Shown: positions 35,305 to 44,529 of the stretch, piece by piece
How positions within the stretch are numbered: position 1 is the first letter of the stretch
Layout: each line of letters opens with the position of its first letter
DNA from: Alloalcanivorax xenomutans
GTDB taxonomy: Bacteria > Pseudomonadota > Gammaproteobacteria > Pseudomonadales > Alcanivoracaceae
Assembly (NCBI RefSeq): GCF_900217905.1
Contig: NZ_OBMO01000004.1
Coordinates: 62,001 to 126,000, forward strand
DNA length: 64,000 bases
Reading direction: 5' to 3'
The notes under the pieces: generated by a model
What the model was told of the DNA's origin: nothing
Seen by the model: the letters and a program-made list of their open reading frames with translations, nothing else
The model's database searches: none
Position numbers and translations under genes: made by a program

Positions 35305-37076
35305 AGGTCCGGCCCCATACTCAGGTGCAGCCGCCAGGTGTCGCCGCCGCTGAGGCCGCGGGCCAGATCCAGACGGATTGGTCCCAGCGGCGAGCGCCAG
35401 CGCACGCCGAAGCCGGCGCTGCGTTCCACGTCATAGTCGTTGAAGTCATTGAAGGCGTTGCCGGCGTCGGAGAACACCGCCAGGCTCCACTGCCGGCTGA
35501 TCGGGCGATCGTATTCGACACTGGTCACCAGCAGGTGGCGACCGCCGATGACCTCGTCATCATCATTGGTGGGCCCCAGGGATTCGTAGGCGAAGCCGCG
35601 CACGCTGGAGTCACCGCCGGCGAAAAAACGCAACGAGGCAGGCAGGTTGCGGACGTTATCGATTTCGGTGTAACCGACCTCGGCGCGGGTCAGCAGACGG
35701 CCCTTGCCCAGCGGCACGACCAGCTTGGCCCAGCTGTCCGCCTGCACGAAGCTGGATGACGACGCCAGCGACTCATGGGCGCCGCGCACCTTGACTCCCA
35801 GCCGCCAACCCCAGCGCGGGTAGATCGGATCATCGGAGTGAACGCGGCTGATCTGGATACCGGGCATGATCAGTTCGATGTGATCGGCCTGGTCGGCCAC
35901 GTCGAAGTTCTCTTGCAGATATTCCAGCGAAGTGGTGACCACCCACTTCGACGGCAACTCGCGAATGTAGTCGACCCCGGTACTGATCGTCTCACTTTCG
36001 CGGGTGTCGGTGATTTCGTTCAGGTAGCGGGTGTGCAGATCCAGCCGTTCGGTATTGGGATCGCGCAGGGGAATCTGGTAGTTGGCGCCGACCCCCTGAC
36101 GCAAGTCGGACAGCTCGGTTTCCGCCCGGGCACGATGACCGGCGCTGTTGATGCGCCGATTCTCGATCCCCAGCCGCAGCCGCGGCCCGGTATCGGTGCT
36201 GACCCCGACCCCGGTGAGCAGCGCCCAGCGGTTGCGCATGGTCAGATTGATACCGACATCGATGGTTTTGCTGTCGGCGTTGACCTTGCTGCGTTCCAAC
36301 CGCGCGGCGCTGAAATAGCTGGTGCCCATATAAGCCTGTTGGGTCGCCAGCAAGCGTTCGTTATTGAACGGCTCGCCACTGGCGAAACGCAGATAGGCGT
36401 TGACCAGGCGCGGGTCCAGAGGAACCTCGTTGATGATGATCTCGCCCACGCTGTAGCGCGGGCCGCTGTCCACCACCATTACCACCCTGGCCCGATGCCG
36501 GGCGCGGTCCACTTCCAGGCGATGGGTGGACAGACTGCCCTCGGCGTAGCCGCGATCGATCAGTAACTGTTGCAGCCGTCGTTTCAATGCTTCGTAGCGG
36601 TCGTGGCGCAACGGATCGCCGGGGGACAGGCTGGCCTTGTCGATGGCGTTCTGGAAGGCGGGATCCTGTTGCGCCTCGCCATTGAAAGTGATCGACAGGG
36701 TTTCCACCTTGGTGCGGGGCCCGGGGGTGATGGTGAGCGTAACGCCGAAACAGGCGTCGCCGGTGGCGTCCCGCCATTGCGGCACGATGTCCGGCTGGTA
36801 ATACCCCAGTGCCTGCATCGCCTCCTCTGACCGGTTGCGAACCTGGCGCAGAATCAGCGCCTTCTGGCCGGGACCCGGCTGACAGGCGGCATCGTCCAGA
36901 CCCACCAGTACGCGCACGTTGTCGCGCACCTCATCACGCAGGTCGCCCTTGATGGTCAGCACTGGCTCTTTGTCCGCCGCCCGGGCCGGGGCGTTGACGG
37001 TAAAAGCCAGCACCAGGGGCAGTCCGGAGAGCAGGGCGCGGAGCGCAAGGGGCCGGCGGCGGCGTTCGGTCCTCAT
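35301..37076 (-). CDS. tamA: Translocation and assembly module subunit TamA
   Basis: A 591-residue Omp85 protein. After a signal peptide (about 1-33, ending APARAA) come three POTRA domains (about 40-270), recognisable in the GDPLRHDRYEALKRRLQQLL and GEPFNNERLLATQQAYMGT segments. The 16-stranded barrel follows and ends SMGPDL; the lid-lock type VRGFAYESLGP motif lies near residue 490. It is the outer-membrane partner of TamB, with which it overlaps by 4 bp. The 356-bp region upstream is where its promoter should be. Confidence 0.94.
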   Translation of the reverse strand: MRTERRRRPLALRALLSGLPLVLAFTVNAPARAADKEPVLTIKGDLRDEVRDNVRVLVGLDDAACQPGPGQKALILRQVRNRSEEAMQALGYYQPDIVPQWRDATGDACFGVTLTITPGPRTKVETLSITFNGEAQQDPAFQNAIDKASLSPGDPLRHDRYEALKRRLQQLLIDRGYAEGSLSTHRLEVDRARHRARVVMVVDSGPRYSVGEIIINEVPLDPRLVNAYLRFASGEPFNNERLLATQQAYMGTSYFSAARLERSKVNADSKTIDVGINLTMRNRWALLTGVGVSTDTGPRLRLGIENRRINSAGHRARAETELSDLRQGVGANYQIPLRDPNTERLDLHTRYLNEITDTRESETISTGVDYIRELPSKWVVTTSLEYLQENFDVADQADHIELIMPGIQISRVHSDDPIYPRWGWRLGVKVRGAHESLASSSSFVQADSWAKLVVPLGKGRLLTRAEVGYTEIDNVRNLPASLRFFAGGDSSVRGFAYESLGPTNDDDEVIGGRHLLVTSVEYDRPISRQWSLAVFSDAGNAFNDFNDYDVERSAGFGVRWRSPLGPIRLDLARGLSGGDTWRLHLSMGPDL

Positions 37077-37432
37077 AGCACAATGACAACTCGGCGGTCA
37101 GACAACGGGCAACCGGTTTGGTCGTGGTTGGGGCAAGGCGTGCGCGTGATGGCATCCCGGCGGCGGCAAACTCTATCCCTGATCATGATGATGCTACTTC
37201 GGTTTCGCCCCTTGCTTGGCCTGGACGGTAGCGCCAGACCCTGACTCTGGAAAGACTACTGGAGGAGTTTAGCGGAAAGCCAGTGGAAGCAGGATTGTTT
37301 CACATTTGGGCAGGACGCTGGACGCCGGACGCTATAGAAAACCGGGCCGTAGTGCATTGCGGATATAGATAAGCGTTTTAAATGCTTGTGAGAGGCGGTG
37401 GGCCCGGTTCTTCATCTTTTGGTGTCCAGCCG
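37077..37432. other. 356-bp intergenic region between tamA and the RegA-like gene
   Basis: No gene is supported. It should hold the tamA promoter (reading left) and the terminator of the RegA-like gene. A long-range stem GGGCC/GGCCC with ACCGGGCC near 37345 and GGCCCGGT near 37399 is followed on the minus strand by TTTTC, a possible terminator. GGACGCCGGACGCT at about 37321-37334 repeats a word found at 4100. Confidence 0.5.
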
Positions 37433-37987
37433 TCACGGCCGTTCCCGTTCGTATTGCACCGGGCTGGGACGTTTCTTCAGACGCCGCTGCAAGGTACGCC
37501 GATGAATGCCGAGCGCGGCGGCGGCGTGGGAGATGTTGCCGCCGTGGGCGTCCAGTACCCGCTGGATATGCTCCCATTCCAGCCGCTGCAATGATGGCGG
37601 CGAGTCCGGCAGGGACTCCATTTGCGCCGGGTCGCGTCGCAGCGCGTCGAGAATATCGCCGGCACCGGCGGGCTTGGTCAGATAATTATGGGCGCCGCGG
37701 CGGGTGGCGGCCACGGCGGCGGCAATGCTGCCGTAGCCGGTCAGCACCAGAATCCGGCATTGGGGGAAATGCGTCAGTAACGGGGCAATCAGATCGAGCC
37801 CGTTGTCGACGCCCAGATTCTGATCCAGCACCGCCGCGTCCAGGGTGGGCAGAGAGGCCATGCACTGACGCGCCTGCTCGGCATCGGCGGCCAGGGTCAC
37901 GCTCAGGCCGTGGCGTTCCAGCGCCCGGCGGGTCTGTGTCGCCAGTAACTCGTCATCTTCCACCAGCAGCAGGGTTTCAAGCGCCAT
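37433..37987 (-). CDS. RegA/PrrA/ActR-type response regulator
   Basis: A 184-residue two-domain regulator. The receiver domain has acidic residues E10-D11-D12, phospho-acceptor D55 (AAVLDQNLG), T83 and K105 (NYLTKPAG). The output domain is a Fis-type helix-turn-helix, with EWEHIQRVLDAHGGNISHAA and LGIHRRTLQRRLKKRPSP. That segment is nearly the RegA signature. RegA proteins control energy and redox metabolism in many proteobacteria. The ATG is at 37987, inside the 11-bp overlap with the kinase gene. Regulated genes cannot be told from this window. Confidence 0.92.
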   Translation of the reverse strand: MALETLLLVEDDELLATQTRRALERHGLSVTLAADAEQARQCMASLPTLDAAVLDQNLGVDNGLDLIAPLLTHFPQCRILVLTGYGSIAAAVAATRRGAHNYLTKPAGAGDILDALRRDPAQMESLPDSPPSLQRLEWEHIQRVLDAHGGNISHAAAALGIHRRTLQRRLKKRPSPVQYERERP

Positions 37988-39170
37988 AACCACTCCAGCG
38001 AATGCGGGCCTGGGTCCATTGTCGGCTGAATTCCATCTCCAGCCGCGCGTCCAGGTTTTCCAGGGTACTCTCCACCAGTGCCAGGCCGATGCCCATCCCC
38101 TCGCGGCCGGGCCGCTCCGGATGATCCGGTCCGTCGTCGCTGATCTGCAGGAGCCACCCCTCCGGCGCTGTGTCCAACTGAATCGCCAGCGTACCGGCTC
38201 CGGCGTCGATGGCGTTGTAGCCGAGATTGGCAAGCACCCGGAACCAGTCGCTGGCTTGTCTGAGCACGGCGTGGTCGGGGCCCTGATGCCGGATCTCCAG
38301 GGTGGGTTGCAGATGTCTCAGGTGCAGGTGCAAGCGGTCGACCAGGGCGGGGAACGCGATGTCCTCGGGAACGTCATGGTGGTCGGCCCGGCGCAGCTTG
38401 CCGGCTACCTGCCGGGCCAATGCGTGGATTTGCTCCAGGTCGGCGCGGGTGGTGTCGGACAACCCGGGCTCCTGCAAGGCGTTATCGCTGATCATCACCA
38501 GGCTGCTCAACGGCGTGTTGAGTTCGTGGGCCTGGTGGGCCAGTGTCGCCGCCACCTGGTACATGCGCTCGCGGCGTCCGGCCAGTTCCATGGCCTTGTC
38601 CTGCTGACGCTGCTGTTGCCGGGTCAATGCCTGGATCACCTGACCAAGGATGGAAAGCGTCACCGCCAGCGCGGCGAAGGCCACCGCCATGCCGATATTG
38701 TGCAGGGCGCTCAGTTCCCGGGTGAGAGCGTGCAGCGCGGTATGGGGGGCGGGCATGTGGTGCCACTGGCTCACCGTCATATAACCGGTCAGGGCGAGAA
38801 TCAGCACCAGACCGTTGGCCATGGGGGGCAGAGTCATGCCAGCCATCAAGACCGGTACCAGCAGGTAAAAGGTCATCGGGTTGCTGGCACCGCCGAACAG
38901 TTGCACCACGGCGAGAAACAGCATCACGTCCATGGCCAGCTCCACCGCCAGCAGACGTTGCTGAGGGCGGGGATCCAGGTTCAATGTCAACAGGGTCAGC
39001 AGATTGGGCAGCAGCAACGCGCCCAGCCACAGCAGTGGCGTGAGTGACAACGGCACCAGCGCTGAAAACTGGCGCAATACCAGCAGCGCCAGGGCAAGGG
39101 CGATTACCAGCACCGCCCGCAGCCAGAGCATGCGGCGGCGCCAGACTACGTAGGGAGGCAATCCGGTCAT
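37977..39170 (-). CDS. RegB/PrrB-like sensor histidine kinase without cysteines
   Basis: A 397-residue membrane kinase with six hydrophobic segments (about residues 14-180), two of them flanking GGASNPM at 93-99, which matches the ubiquinone-binding GGxxNPF of RegB except for the final residue. The phospho-histidine is H215 in AHELNTPLSSL, the N box is NLGYNAIDA, and the ATP lid has SDDGPDH and GMGIGLALVES. RegB senses redox partly by a reactive cysteine after the H box, but this protein has no cysteine at all. The start (39170, MTGLPPYVV) excludes an open extension that runs into REP-like DNA. No senC/sco gene is adjacent. Confidence 0.9.
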   Translation of the reverse strand: MTGLPPYVVWRRRMLWLRAVLVIALALALLVLRQFSALVPLSLTPLLWLGALLLPNLLTLLTLNLDPRPQQRLLAVELAMDVMLFLAVVQLFGGASNPMTFYLLVPVLMAGMTLPPMANGLVLILALTGYMTVSQWHHMPAPHTALHALTRELSALHNIGMAVAFAALAVTLSILGQVIQALTRQQQRQQDKAMELAGRRERMYQVAATLAHQAHELNTPLSSLVMISDNALQEPGLSDTTRADLEQIHALARQVAGKLRRADHHDVPEDIAFPALVDRLHLHLRHLQPTLEIRHQGPDHAVLRQASDWFRVLANLGYNAIDAGAGTLAIQLDTAPEGWLLQISDDGPDHPERPGREGMGIGLALVESTLENLDARLEMEFSRQWTQARIRWSGYGA

Positions 39171-39204
39171 GGTCGCGATTGTACCTGGGCCGGCGTCGAG
39201 GAGG

Positions 39205-39440
39205 TGCGGCTTTTTGCCACTGCCCTCCCTGGCGGTGGCCCTCCGGGCCGTCGTTGGCACGACGTCGTGAATCGTTCCGGACGATTCTTTTTGCCACCGC
39301 GATCTCTGGCGGTGGCCTTCCGGGCCGGCTTGATCAAGCCCGGCTACGAAGCCGCTGTGGGAGCTTGCCCTGCAAGCGAATGTCCCGCGCCGGGAGGCCA
39401 ATGCGCCGGCAGGGCAAGCTCCTGCGGCGGCCTTGTGGCG
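39205..39440. repeat. Palindrome-dense spacer upstream of the RegB-like gene
   Basis: Two direct repeats of TTTTTGCCAC...CTGGCGGTGGCC(C/T)TCCGGGCCG lie at about 39212-39253 and 39288-39330, each with a GCCACCGC/GGCGGTGGC-type stem. Between them are CACGACGTCGTG (39258-39269, perfect palindrome) and GAATCGT-TCCGG-ACGATTC (39269-39287). A REP-like unit follows, CTACGAAGCCGCTGTGGGAG (39343) with AAGCTCCTGCGGCGGCCTTG (about 39417-39436). These explain the whole 275-bp gap between the kinase and the PA4642-like gene. Confidence 0.8.
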
Positions 39441-39445
39441 ACCTC

Positions 39446-39739
39446 TCAGCCGCCGGCCTGTTCCAGCACGGCGATGTAGTCGTCGTTCTTGCCGTGGCCG
39501 CGCATCACCTCGATCAGGGTGCGGCCCTTGTCATCCCGGGCGCGCAGGTCTCGGCCCTGTTCGATAAAGAAGGCCAGGAAACGCTCGAAGTCCTCCACGC
39601 GCAGGGCGCGATAGGCGCGAATCAGCACATGAAAATCGGCGTTTTCGCCTTCCTCGGGAGGCAGGTCCAGAAACAGTCTGATTTGTTCATCGGTCATCGG
39701 TTCGCCGATGACTTTGCGTTTGTCCTTGCGTTCAGCCAT
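39446..39739 (-). CDS. PA4642 family protein
   Basis: A 97-residue soluble protein matching the PA4642-type family of Pseudomonas, with the conserved KKVIGEPMTDEQIRLFLDLP-like N-terminus (here KRKVIGEPMTDEQIRLFLDL) and RAYRALRVEDFERFLAFFI. The C-terminal part, ARDDKGRTLIEVMRGHG, looks like a single ankyrin-type turn. AAGGTGA lies six bases before the ATG. No activity is known for the family. It is a single-gene unit upstream of a REP-like repeat. Confidence 0.85.
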   Translation of the reverse strand: MAERKDKRKVIGEPMTDEQIRLFLDLPPEEGENADFHVLIRAYRALRVEDFERFLAFFIEQGRDLRARDDKGRTLIEVMRGHGKNDDYIAVLEQAGG

Positions 39740-39839
39740 GTCGTGTCACCTTGGGAATGCTTAGCTCCGGGGGCGGGGGATTATAGGGGGTTGTGCGGCG
39801 ACTCGCATCTGCTGTGCGGAACGGGCGGGAAGGGGAGGG

Positions 39840-39873
39840 AGAAAGCCTGGCCGCGAGGTGTTCCCGGCCAGGC
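39840..39873 (-). terminator. Terminator after the HU gene
   Basis: GCCTGGCC (39845-39852) pairs perfectly with GGCCAGGC (39866-39873); on the minus strand the stem is followed by TTTCTCCC, a short T-rich stretch. Confidence 0.6.
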
Positions 39874-39880
39874 CAGCGGA

Positions 39881-40258
39881 TCAGCCCGCCATATCCTTGA
39901 GCTTTTTCAACGGACGGATTTTTACCACGGTGCGGGCCGGTTTGGCCGCGAAGGTGGTTTCCTGACCGGTGAAAGGGTTGATGCCCTTGCGGGCCTTGGT
40001 CGCCGGTTTCTTCTGGGTGACGACTTTGATCAGACCCGGCAGAGTGAACTGGCCAGCGCCGCGCTTCTTCAGATGACCTTCCATGACCACGGCCAGCTCA
40101 TCAAAGACGGCATTGACGTCTTTTTTGGTGAGACCGGTGGTTTCACTGATCTGAGTAACGATTTGGGTTTTGGTCATCGGCTCGGCGATGGCTTTCACGG
40201 CTCGGGCCTTGGGAGTGGAGCTGGCGGTTTTCTTCACCGCTTTTTTCTTTGCAGCCAT
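39881..40258 (-). CDS. HU/IHF family DNA-binding protein with basic N-terminal tail
   Basis: A 125-residue protein, longer than the usual 90. The HU fold begins near residue 28 (MTKTQIVTQISETTGLTKKD) and ends with the beta-arm segment around GINPFTGQETTFAAKPARTV and IRPLKKLKD. The first 27 residues, MAAKKKAVKKTASSTPKARA and onward, are Lys/Ala-rich like histone-H1-type tails. The arm's proline-containing region reads RKGINPFTGQ. Such tailed HU proteins compact or mark DNA and are not the main HupB. AGGGG lies 11 bases upstream of the ATG, a weak match. Confidence 0.9.
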   Translation of the reverse strand: MAAKKKAVKKTASSTPKARAVKAIAEPMTKTQIVTQISETTGLTKKDVNAVFDELAVVMEGHLKKRGAGQFTLPGLIKVVTQKKPATKARKGINPFTGQETTFAAKPARTVVKIRPLKKLKDMAG

Positions 40259-40657
40259 AGGATCGTTTACCCCTGTGTTTGATGACTTCCTGGAGAAGGT
40301 TGTTTAGTTGCTTCCCTGTCAGGGTACCCCTGGACTGCCTGACTCAGAGGCACGACTGAGCTGGTGCGCAGTCAGTTATATGCCAACGTTTCCCGACGTA
40401 CAAGGCGTCCGGTACCTATTTTTTGCGGTGTTTGGCGTGCTTTGGCGGCTTTTTACAGATTCACGGCAACACCGGCACCGAAATTGGGCGACGGTGAAGC
40501 GGGTACCCGGCTTTCCGGCAAACCCGCCGGATGGTCCCTCGCGCGCCGGATGGCATGGCCCGGCCGCCGCTGAATCGCTATACTAGGCCGCCTTTTTCGG
40601 GCCCTGCCGGTGATGGGCCGGGGCCGGCCAAAACGAACTCAAGACTGGACTGTGGAC
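40259..40657. other. 399-bp divergent intergenic region with aspS promoter candidate
   Basis: No gene is supported between the HU gene and aspS. A good -10 sequence, TATACT (40579-40584), lies 74 bp before the aspS ATG but has no clear -35. CTCAG-AGGCACGA-CTGAG near 40344-40361 is a weak stem. The short open frame starting near 40308 shows no conserved sequence. Confidence 0.4.
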
Positions 40658-42421
40658 ATGCGAAGCCATTATTGCGGTGATTTGCGGGCCTCCCATGATG
40701 GGGAGACGGTGGAACTGTGCGGCTGGGTACATCGCCGTCGCGATCACGGCGGGGTTATTTTCCTGGACGTGCGTGACCGCACTGGTCTGGTGCAGGTGGT
40801 GTTCGATCCCGACACGGTGGACGCTTTTGCCCTGGCTGACAAAGTTCGTGGCGAATACGTGCTGAAAATCACCGGCCGGGTGCGGCTGCGTGACGAAGCG
40901 GTGCGTAATCCGCGCATGGCCACCGGCGATATCGAAGTGCTGGGCAAGGCGCTGACCATTCTCAACGAAGCGCAGACGCCGCCGTTCGAACTGGACGAGT
41001 ATTCCGCCGCTGGTGAGGAAGTGCGGTTGAAATACCGCTATCTGGATCTGCGCCGACCGGAAGCCCTGCAGCGTTTCCAGTTCCGTTCCCGGCTGACGCA
41101 CGCGGTGCGCGCTTTCCTGGAAAAGGAAGGTTTCATGGACGTGGAAACCCCGGTGCTGACCCGGGCCACGCCGGAGGGGGCGCGGGATTATCTGGTGCCC
41201 AGCCGTACCCATGCCGGCAGCTTCTTCGCGCTGCCGCAGTCCCCGCAGCTGTTCAAGCAGTTGCTGATGGTGGCCGGTTTCGATCGCTACTATCAGATCG
41301 CCAAGTGCTTCCGTGACGAGGACCTGCGCGCTGATCGTCAGCCGGAATTCACCCAGATCGATCTGGAAGCGTCCTTCGTCGAGGAAGAGGACATCATGGG
41401 CGTGGCCGAGCGCATGGCCCGTACTCTGTTCCGTGAGTTGCTGGATGTGGAGTTGCCCGAGTTTCCGCGCATGACGTTCGCCGAGGCGATGAGCCGCTAT
41501 GGTTCCGACAAGCCGGATCTGCGCGTGCCGATGGAATTGGTGGATATCGCCGATCTGATGGGTGGCGTGGAGTTCAAGGTGTTCGCCGGCCCGGCCAAGG
41601 ATCCCAAAGGCCGGGTAGTGGCGCTGAAAGTGCCTGGTGGCGCCGACCTGTCCCGCAAGGAAATCGACGAATACACCAAGTTCGTCGGTATCTACGGCGC
41701 CAAGGGGCTGGCCTATGTGAAGGTCAACGACCTGGCCGCCGGCGCCGAAGGGCTGCAATCCCCGATTCTCAAATTCCTCACCGAGGACGCCATCAAGGGC
41801 ATCCTGGAACGGACCGGGGCGGCCACTGGCGACCTGATCTTCTTCGGTGCCGACAAGGCCAAAGTCGTCAATGAAGCGATGGGGGCGTTGCGGGTCAAGG
41901 TCGGTCATGAGCGTGGTCTGGCCGAGGGCGACTGGAAACCGCTGTGGGTGGTGGACTTCCCCATGTTCGAGGAAGAAGACGGCCGCTATTATGCGCTGCA
42001 CCATCCGTTCACCATGCCCAAGTGTGACCCCGGAGAACTGAAGAGCAACCCGGAAGGCGCGCTGTCGCGGGCCTACGATATGGTGCTCAATGGCACCGAA
42101 CTGGGCGGCGGTTCCATCCGTATTCATCGCCCGGATATGCAGCAGACCGTGTTCGAGGCGCTGGGTATCGACGAACAGGAAGCACGGGAGAAATTCGGTT
42201 TCCTGCTCGACGCGCTGAAATACGGTGCACCGCCTCACGGCGGTCTGGCCTTCGGCCTGGACCGCATGGTGATGCTGATGACCGGCAGCGACTCGATTCG
42301 TGAAGTGATTGCGTTCCCGAAAACCCAGACCGCGGCCTGCCTGATGACCAACGCGCCTTCTCCGGTGGACAATCAGCAGCTGCGTGAAGTGGGCATCAGC
42401 GTTCGCAAGGCGGACAGCTGA
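40658..42421 (+). CDS. aspS: Aspartyl-tRNA synthetase
   Basis: A 587-residue class IIb synthetase of the bacterial type. The OB-fold anticodon domain starts [20 protein letters not shown]; motif 2 is [19 protein letters not shown]; the bacterial GAD insertion is in the middle (about 290-420); motif 3 is [20 protein letters not shown]. Discriminating versus non-discriminating charging (Asp-tRNA-Asn) cannot be decided from the window. ATG at 40658 (MRSHYCG) is preferred to the GTG/ATG at 40610 because conservation begins there. It is followed by yebC after 37 bp, as in many gammaproteobacteria. Confidence 0.97.
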   Translation: MRSHYCGDLRASHDGETVELCGWVHRRRDHGGVIFLDVRDRTGLVQVVFDPDTVDAFALADKVRGEYVLKITGRVRLRDEAVRNPRMATGDIEVLGKALTILNEAQTPPFELDEYSAAGEEVRLKYRYLDLRRPEALQRFQFRSRLTHAVRAFLEKEGFMDVETPVLTRATPEGARDYLVPSRTHAGSFFALPQSPQLFKQLLMVAGFDRYYQIAKCFRDEDLRADRQPEFTQIDLEASFVEEEDIMGVAERMARTLFRELLDVELPEFPRMTFAEAMSRYGSDKPDLRVPMELVDIADLMGGVEFKVFAGPAKDPKGRVVALKVPGGADLSRKEIDEYTKFVGIYGAKGLAYVKVNDLAAGAEGLQSPILKFLTEDAIKGILERTGAATGDLIFFGADKAKVVNEAMGALRVKVGHERGLAEGDWKPLWVVDFPMFEEEDGRYYALHHPFTMPKCDPGELKSNPEGALSRAYDMVLNGTELGGGSIRIHRPDMQQTVFEALGIDEQEAREKFGFLLDALKYGAPPHGGLAFGLDRMVMLMTGSDSIREVIAFPKTQTAACLMTNAPSPVDNQQLREVGISVRKADS

Positions 42422-42458
42422 AAGAACAACACAGGAATATCAAGGAAAGGGGGCCTCA

Positions 42459-43193
42459 ATGGCAGGTCATAGTAAATGGGCCAATATCAAACACCGCAAG
42501 GCGGCTCAGGACGCCAAGCGCGGTAAGATCTTCACCAAGCTGATTCGAGAGATCACCGTGGCCGCCCGCATGGGCGGCGGCGAGATCAACGATAACCCGC
42601 GTCTGCGGGCGGCGGTGGACAAGGCGCTGACCAACAATATGACCCGGGATACCATCGACCGGGCGATCAAACGTGGCGCCGGCGGTGACGACAGCGCCAA
42701 CATGGAAGAGATCACCTACGAAGGTTACGGCAAGGGTGGCGTGGCGGTGCTGGTGGAAACCATGACCGACAACGTCAATCGCACCGTGGCCGAAGTGCGT
42801 CATGCCTTCTCCAAGTTTGGTGGCAATCTTGGTACCAGCGGTTCGGTGGCGTTTCTGTTCACCAAGCGCGGCGAAATCTTCTTCGAGCCCGGCGTGGACG
42901 AAGAAAAGCTGATGGAACTGGCTCTGGAAGCCGGCGCCGAGGACGTGGAAGAAAACGACGACGGCAGTTTCCTGGTGGTGACCGCTCCGGATCGCAGCTT
43001 CGGTGACGTGGTCGACGCGCTTAAGGCGGGCGGCCTGGAGCCGGTGGATGCCGAGGTCACCATGCATCCATCCACCAGTGCGGAGATGGACGCCGACACC
43101 GCCGAGACCGTGGGCAAGATGGTCGACCACCTGGAAGATCTGGACGACGTACAGAACGTCTATACCAACGCTGAGTGGCCGCAACAGGAATAA
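42459..43193 (+). CDS. yebC: YebC/PmpR family DNA-binding regulator
   Basis: A 244-residue protein of the YebC family with the invariant start [20 protein letters not shown] and the conserved [11 protein letters not shown]. Three domains are expected, with DNA- or ribosome-binding surfaces at the N-terminus. Members are reported to regulate transcription (PmpR in Pseudomonas) and, more recently, to help ribosomes at proline stretches. AAGGAAAGG lies before the ATG. It sits between aspS and ruvCAB, the usual gammaproteobacterial order, but a terminator follows it here. Confidence 0.96.
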   Translation: MAGHSKWANIKHRKAAQDAKRGKIFTKLIREITVAARMGGGEINDNPRLRAAVDKALTNNMTRDTIDRAIKRGAGGDDSANMEEITYEGYGKGGVAVLVETMTDNVNRTVAEVRHAFSKFGGNLGTSGSVAFLFTKRGEIFFEPGVDEEKLMELALEAGAEDVEENDDGSFLVVTAPDRSFGDVVDALKAGGLEPVDAEVTMHPSTSAEMDADTAETVGKMVDHLEDLDDVQNVYTNAEWPQQE

Positions 43194-43197
43194 ACGA

Positions 43198-43246
43198 TAT
43201 CGCGGTCCTATCCATGGGAAGGGCCATGCGGGAAAGGATCGCGATA
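43198..43246. repeat. Long imperfect hairpin after yebC
   Basis: TATCGCGGTCCT (43198-43209) pairs with AGGATCGCGATA (43235-43246), 11 Watson-Crick pairs and one G-T. Inside it CATGG (43213-43217) pairs with CCATG (43224-43228). Together with the terminator 30 bp further on it makes the yebC-ruvC gap highly structured. Confidence 0.6.
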
Positions 43247-43277
43247 CTGGACATAAGAACAGCGGAAAGGTTATATG

Positions 43278-43306
43278 AGGCAGGTAAACGGCTACCTGCC
43301 TTTTTA
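43278..43306 (+). terminator. Rho-independent terminator between yebC and ruvC
   Basis: GGCAGGTA (43279-43286) pairs perfectly with TACCTGCC (43293-43300), then TTTTT. It implies that ruvCAB need their own promoter, or that readthrough is controlled, because ruvC begins only 23 bp later. Confidence 0.85.
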
Positions 43307-43328
43307 TTATGAGAATCGGCTGGACTCT

Positions 43329-43847
43329 ATGACCATTTTGCTCGGTATCGACCCAGGCTCCCGGCACACTGGCTACGGTGTCATCGAGCAACAGGGTAAT
43401 CGCAGCCGCGCTTTGACCTTCGGTACCATCAGTACCAGCGGTGAGGATATCGCGCCGCGCCTGGGACAGATTTTCACCGGGCTGACCGAACTGCTGACAC
43501 GCTTTCAGCCGGCGGAAATCAGCATTGAGAAGGTGTTCATGGCACGCAACGCGGATTCCGCGCTGAAGCTGGGTCAGGCCCGGGGCGCCGCGCTGGCGGC
43601 TCTGGTGCAAAGTGGCGCGCCAATATTCGAGTACTCCGCCCGCCAGGTGAAACAGGCGGTGGTGGGGCGTGGCGGCGCCGAGAAGGTTCAGGTGGCGGAA
43701 ATGGTCCGGCATTTGCTGGGTTTGGACAAACGCCCGCAGGCGGATGCCGCCGATGCTCTGGCCATCGCCCTGTGTCATGCGCACATGCGCGTATCGCTGG
43801 CACGCATCGCCGGTGCCAGCGCGGTACGACGAAGACGGATACGATGA
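43329..43847 (+). CDS. ruvC: Crossover junction endodeoxyribonuclease RuvC
   Basis: A 172-residue resolvase that cuts Holliday junctions as a dimer. The catalytic acids are visible: D8 in [12 protein letters not shown], the glutamate in ISIEKVFM (about 69), and aspartates in [14 protein letters not shown] (about 142-145). Length and order are standard. It overlaps ruvA by 4 bp (ATGA). No LexA box was recognised upstream in the short gap after the terminator, so SOS control is not shown. Confidence 0.97.
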   Translation: MTILLGIDPGSRHTGYGVIEQQGNRSRALTFGTISTSGEDIAPRLGQIFTGLTELLTRFQPAEISIEKVFMARNADSALKLGQARGAALAALVQSGAPIFEYSARQVKQAVVGRGGAEKVQVAEMVRHLLGLDKRPQADAADALAIALCHAHMRVSLARIAGASAVRRRRIR

Positions 43848-44446
43848 TCGGACAACTCAAAGGACAACTGCTGGACAAACGCCCGCCCTGGCTGCTGCTG
43901 GATGTGGGCGGTGTCGGCTACGAAGTGGAAGCGCCGATGACGGTGTTCTATGACTTGCCGGAAGTCGGGGCCTCGTTGACGCTGCATACGCATTTCGTGG
44001 TGCGTGAGGACGCCCAGCTGCTGTACGGCTTCAACAGCCGTTATGAGCGCGAACTGTTCCGCAGCCTGATCAAGGTAAATGGTGTCGGTCCGAAAATGGC
44101 GCTGGCGATTCTTTCCGGCATTGAAGCGGATCGGCTGGCCGCTTGTATCCGTGATCAGGACACCAGCTCCCTGGTGAAGGTGCCGGGTATCGGCAAGAAA
44201 ACCGCCGAGCGTTTGGTTATCGAGATGTCCGATCGCCTGGACAAGCTGGAAGGCGCGCCGGCGATGCCGCCGGGACGGGTGTCCCAGAGCGGCGCCAATG
44301 GCGTTCGTGACGACGCGGTGGCGGCGCTGGAAGCCCTGGGCTATCGCAACAAGGACGCGGTGGCGGCGGTGGCCCGCGCGGCGGAGGCCGGGGAGGAGAC
44401 CAGCGAAGGTCTTATTCGCCGGGCTCTGCGGGGGCTGGCAAAGTGA
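43844..44446 (+). CDS. ruvA: Holliday junction branch migration protein RuvA
   Basis: A 200-residue protein that binds four-way junctions as a tetramer or octamer and loads RuvB. Domain I (OB-like) starts [20 protein letters not shown]; helix-hairpin-helix motifs [13 protein letters not shown] and [13 protein letters not shown] are at about 70-130; the flexible linker (about 145-155) is short and the C-terminal domain III ([17 protein letters not shown]) contacts RuvB. Its start overlaps the ruvC stop (ATGA). Confidence 0.97.
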   Translation: MIGQLKGQLLDKRPPWLLLDVGGVGYEVEAPMTVFYDLPEVGASLTLHTHFVVREDAQLLYGFNSRYERELFRSLIKVNGVGPKMALAILSGIEADRLAACIRDQDTSSLVKVPGIGKKTAERLVIEMSDRLDKLEGAPAMPPGRVSQSGANGVRDDAVAALEALGYRNKDAVAAVARAAEAGEETSEGLIRRALRGLAK

Positions 44447-44529
44447 TGTCCTGTAAAGAGTGATGCCCCCGCACCATCAAGGCCGATGCTCTGGCTCTAT
44501 TGCTCTATTAAAGAAGGTGTAATGTCACC

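Noticed and set aside
39171-39401. Longer start for the RegB-like kinase
   Set aside because: The extra 77 residues translate REP-like and palindromic repeats.
40583-42238. 551-residue minus-strand frame opposite aspS
   Set aside because: A shadow of aspS with the usual His/Gln/Gly bias and no domain.
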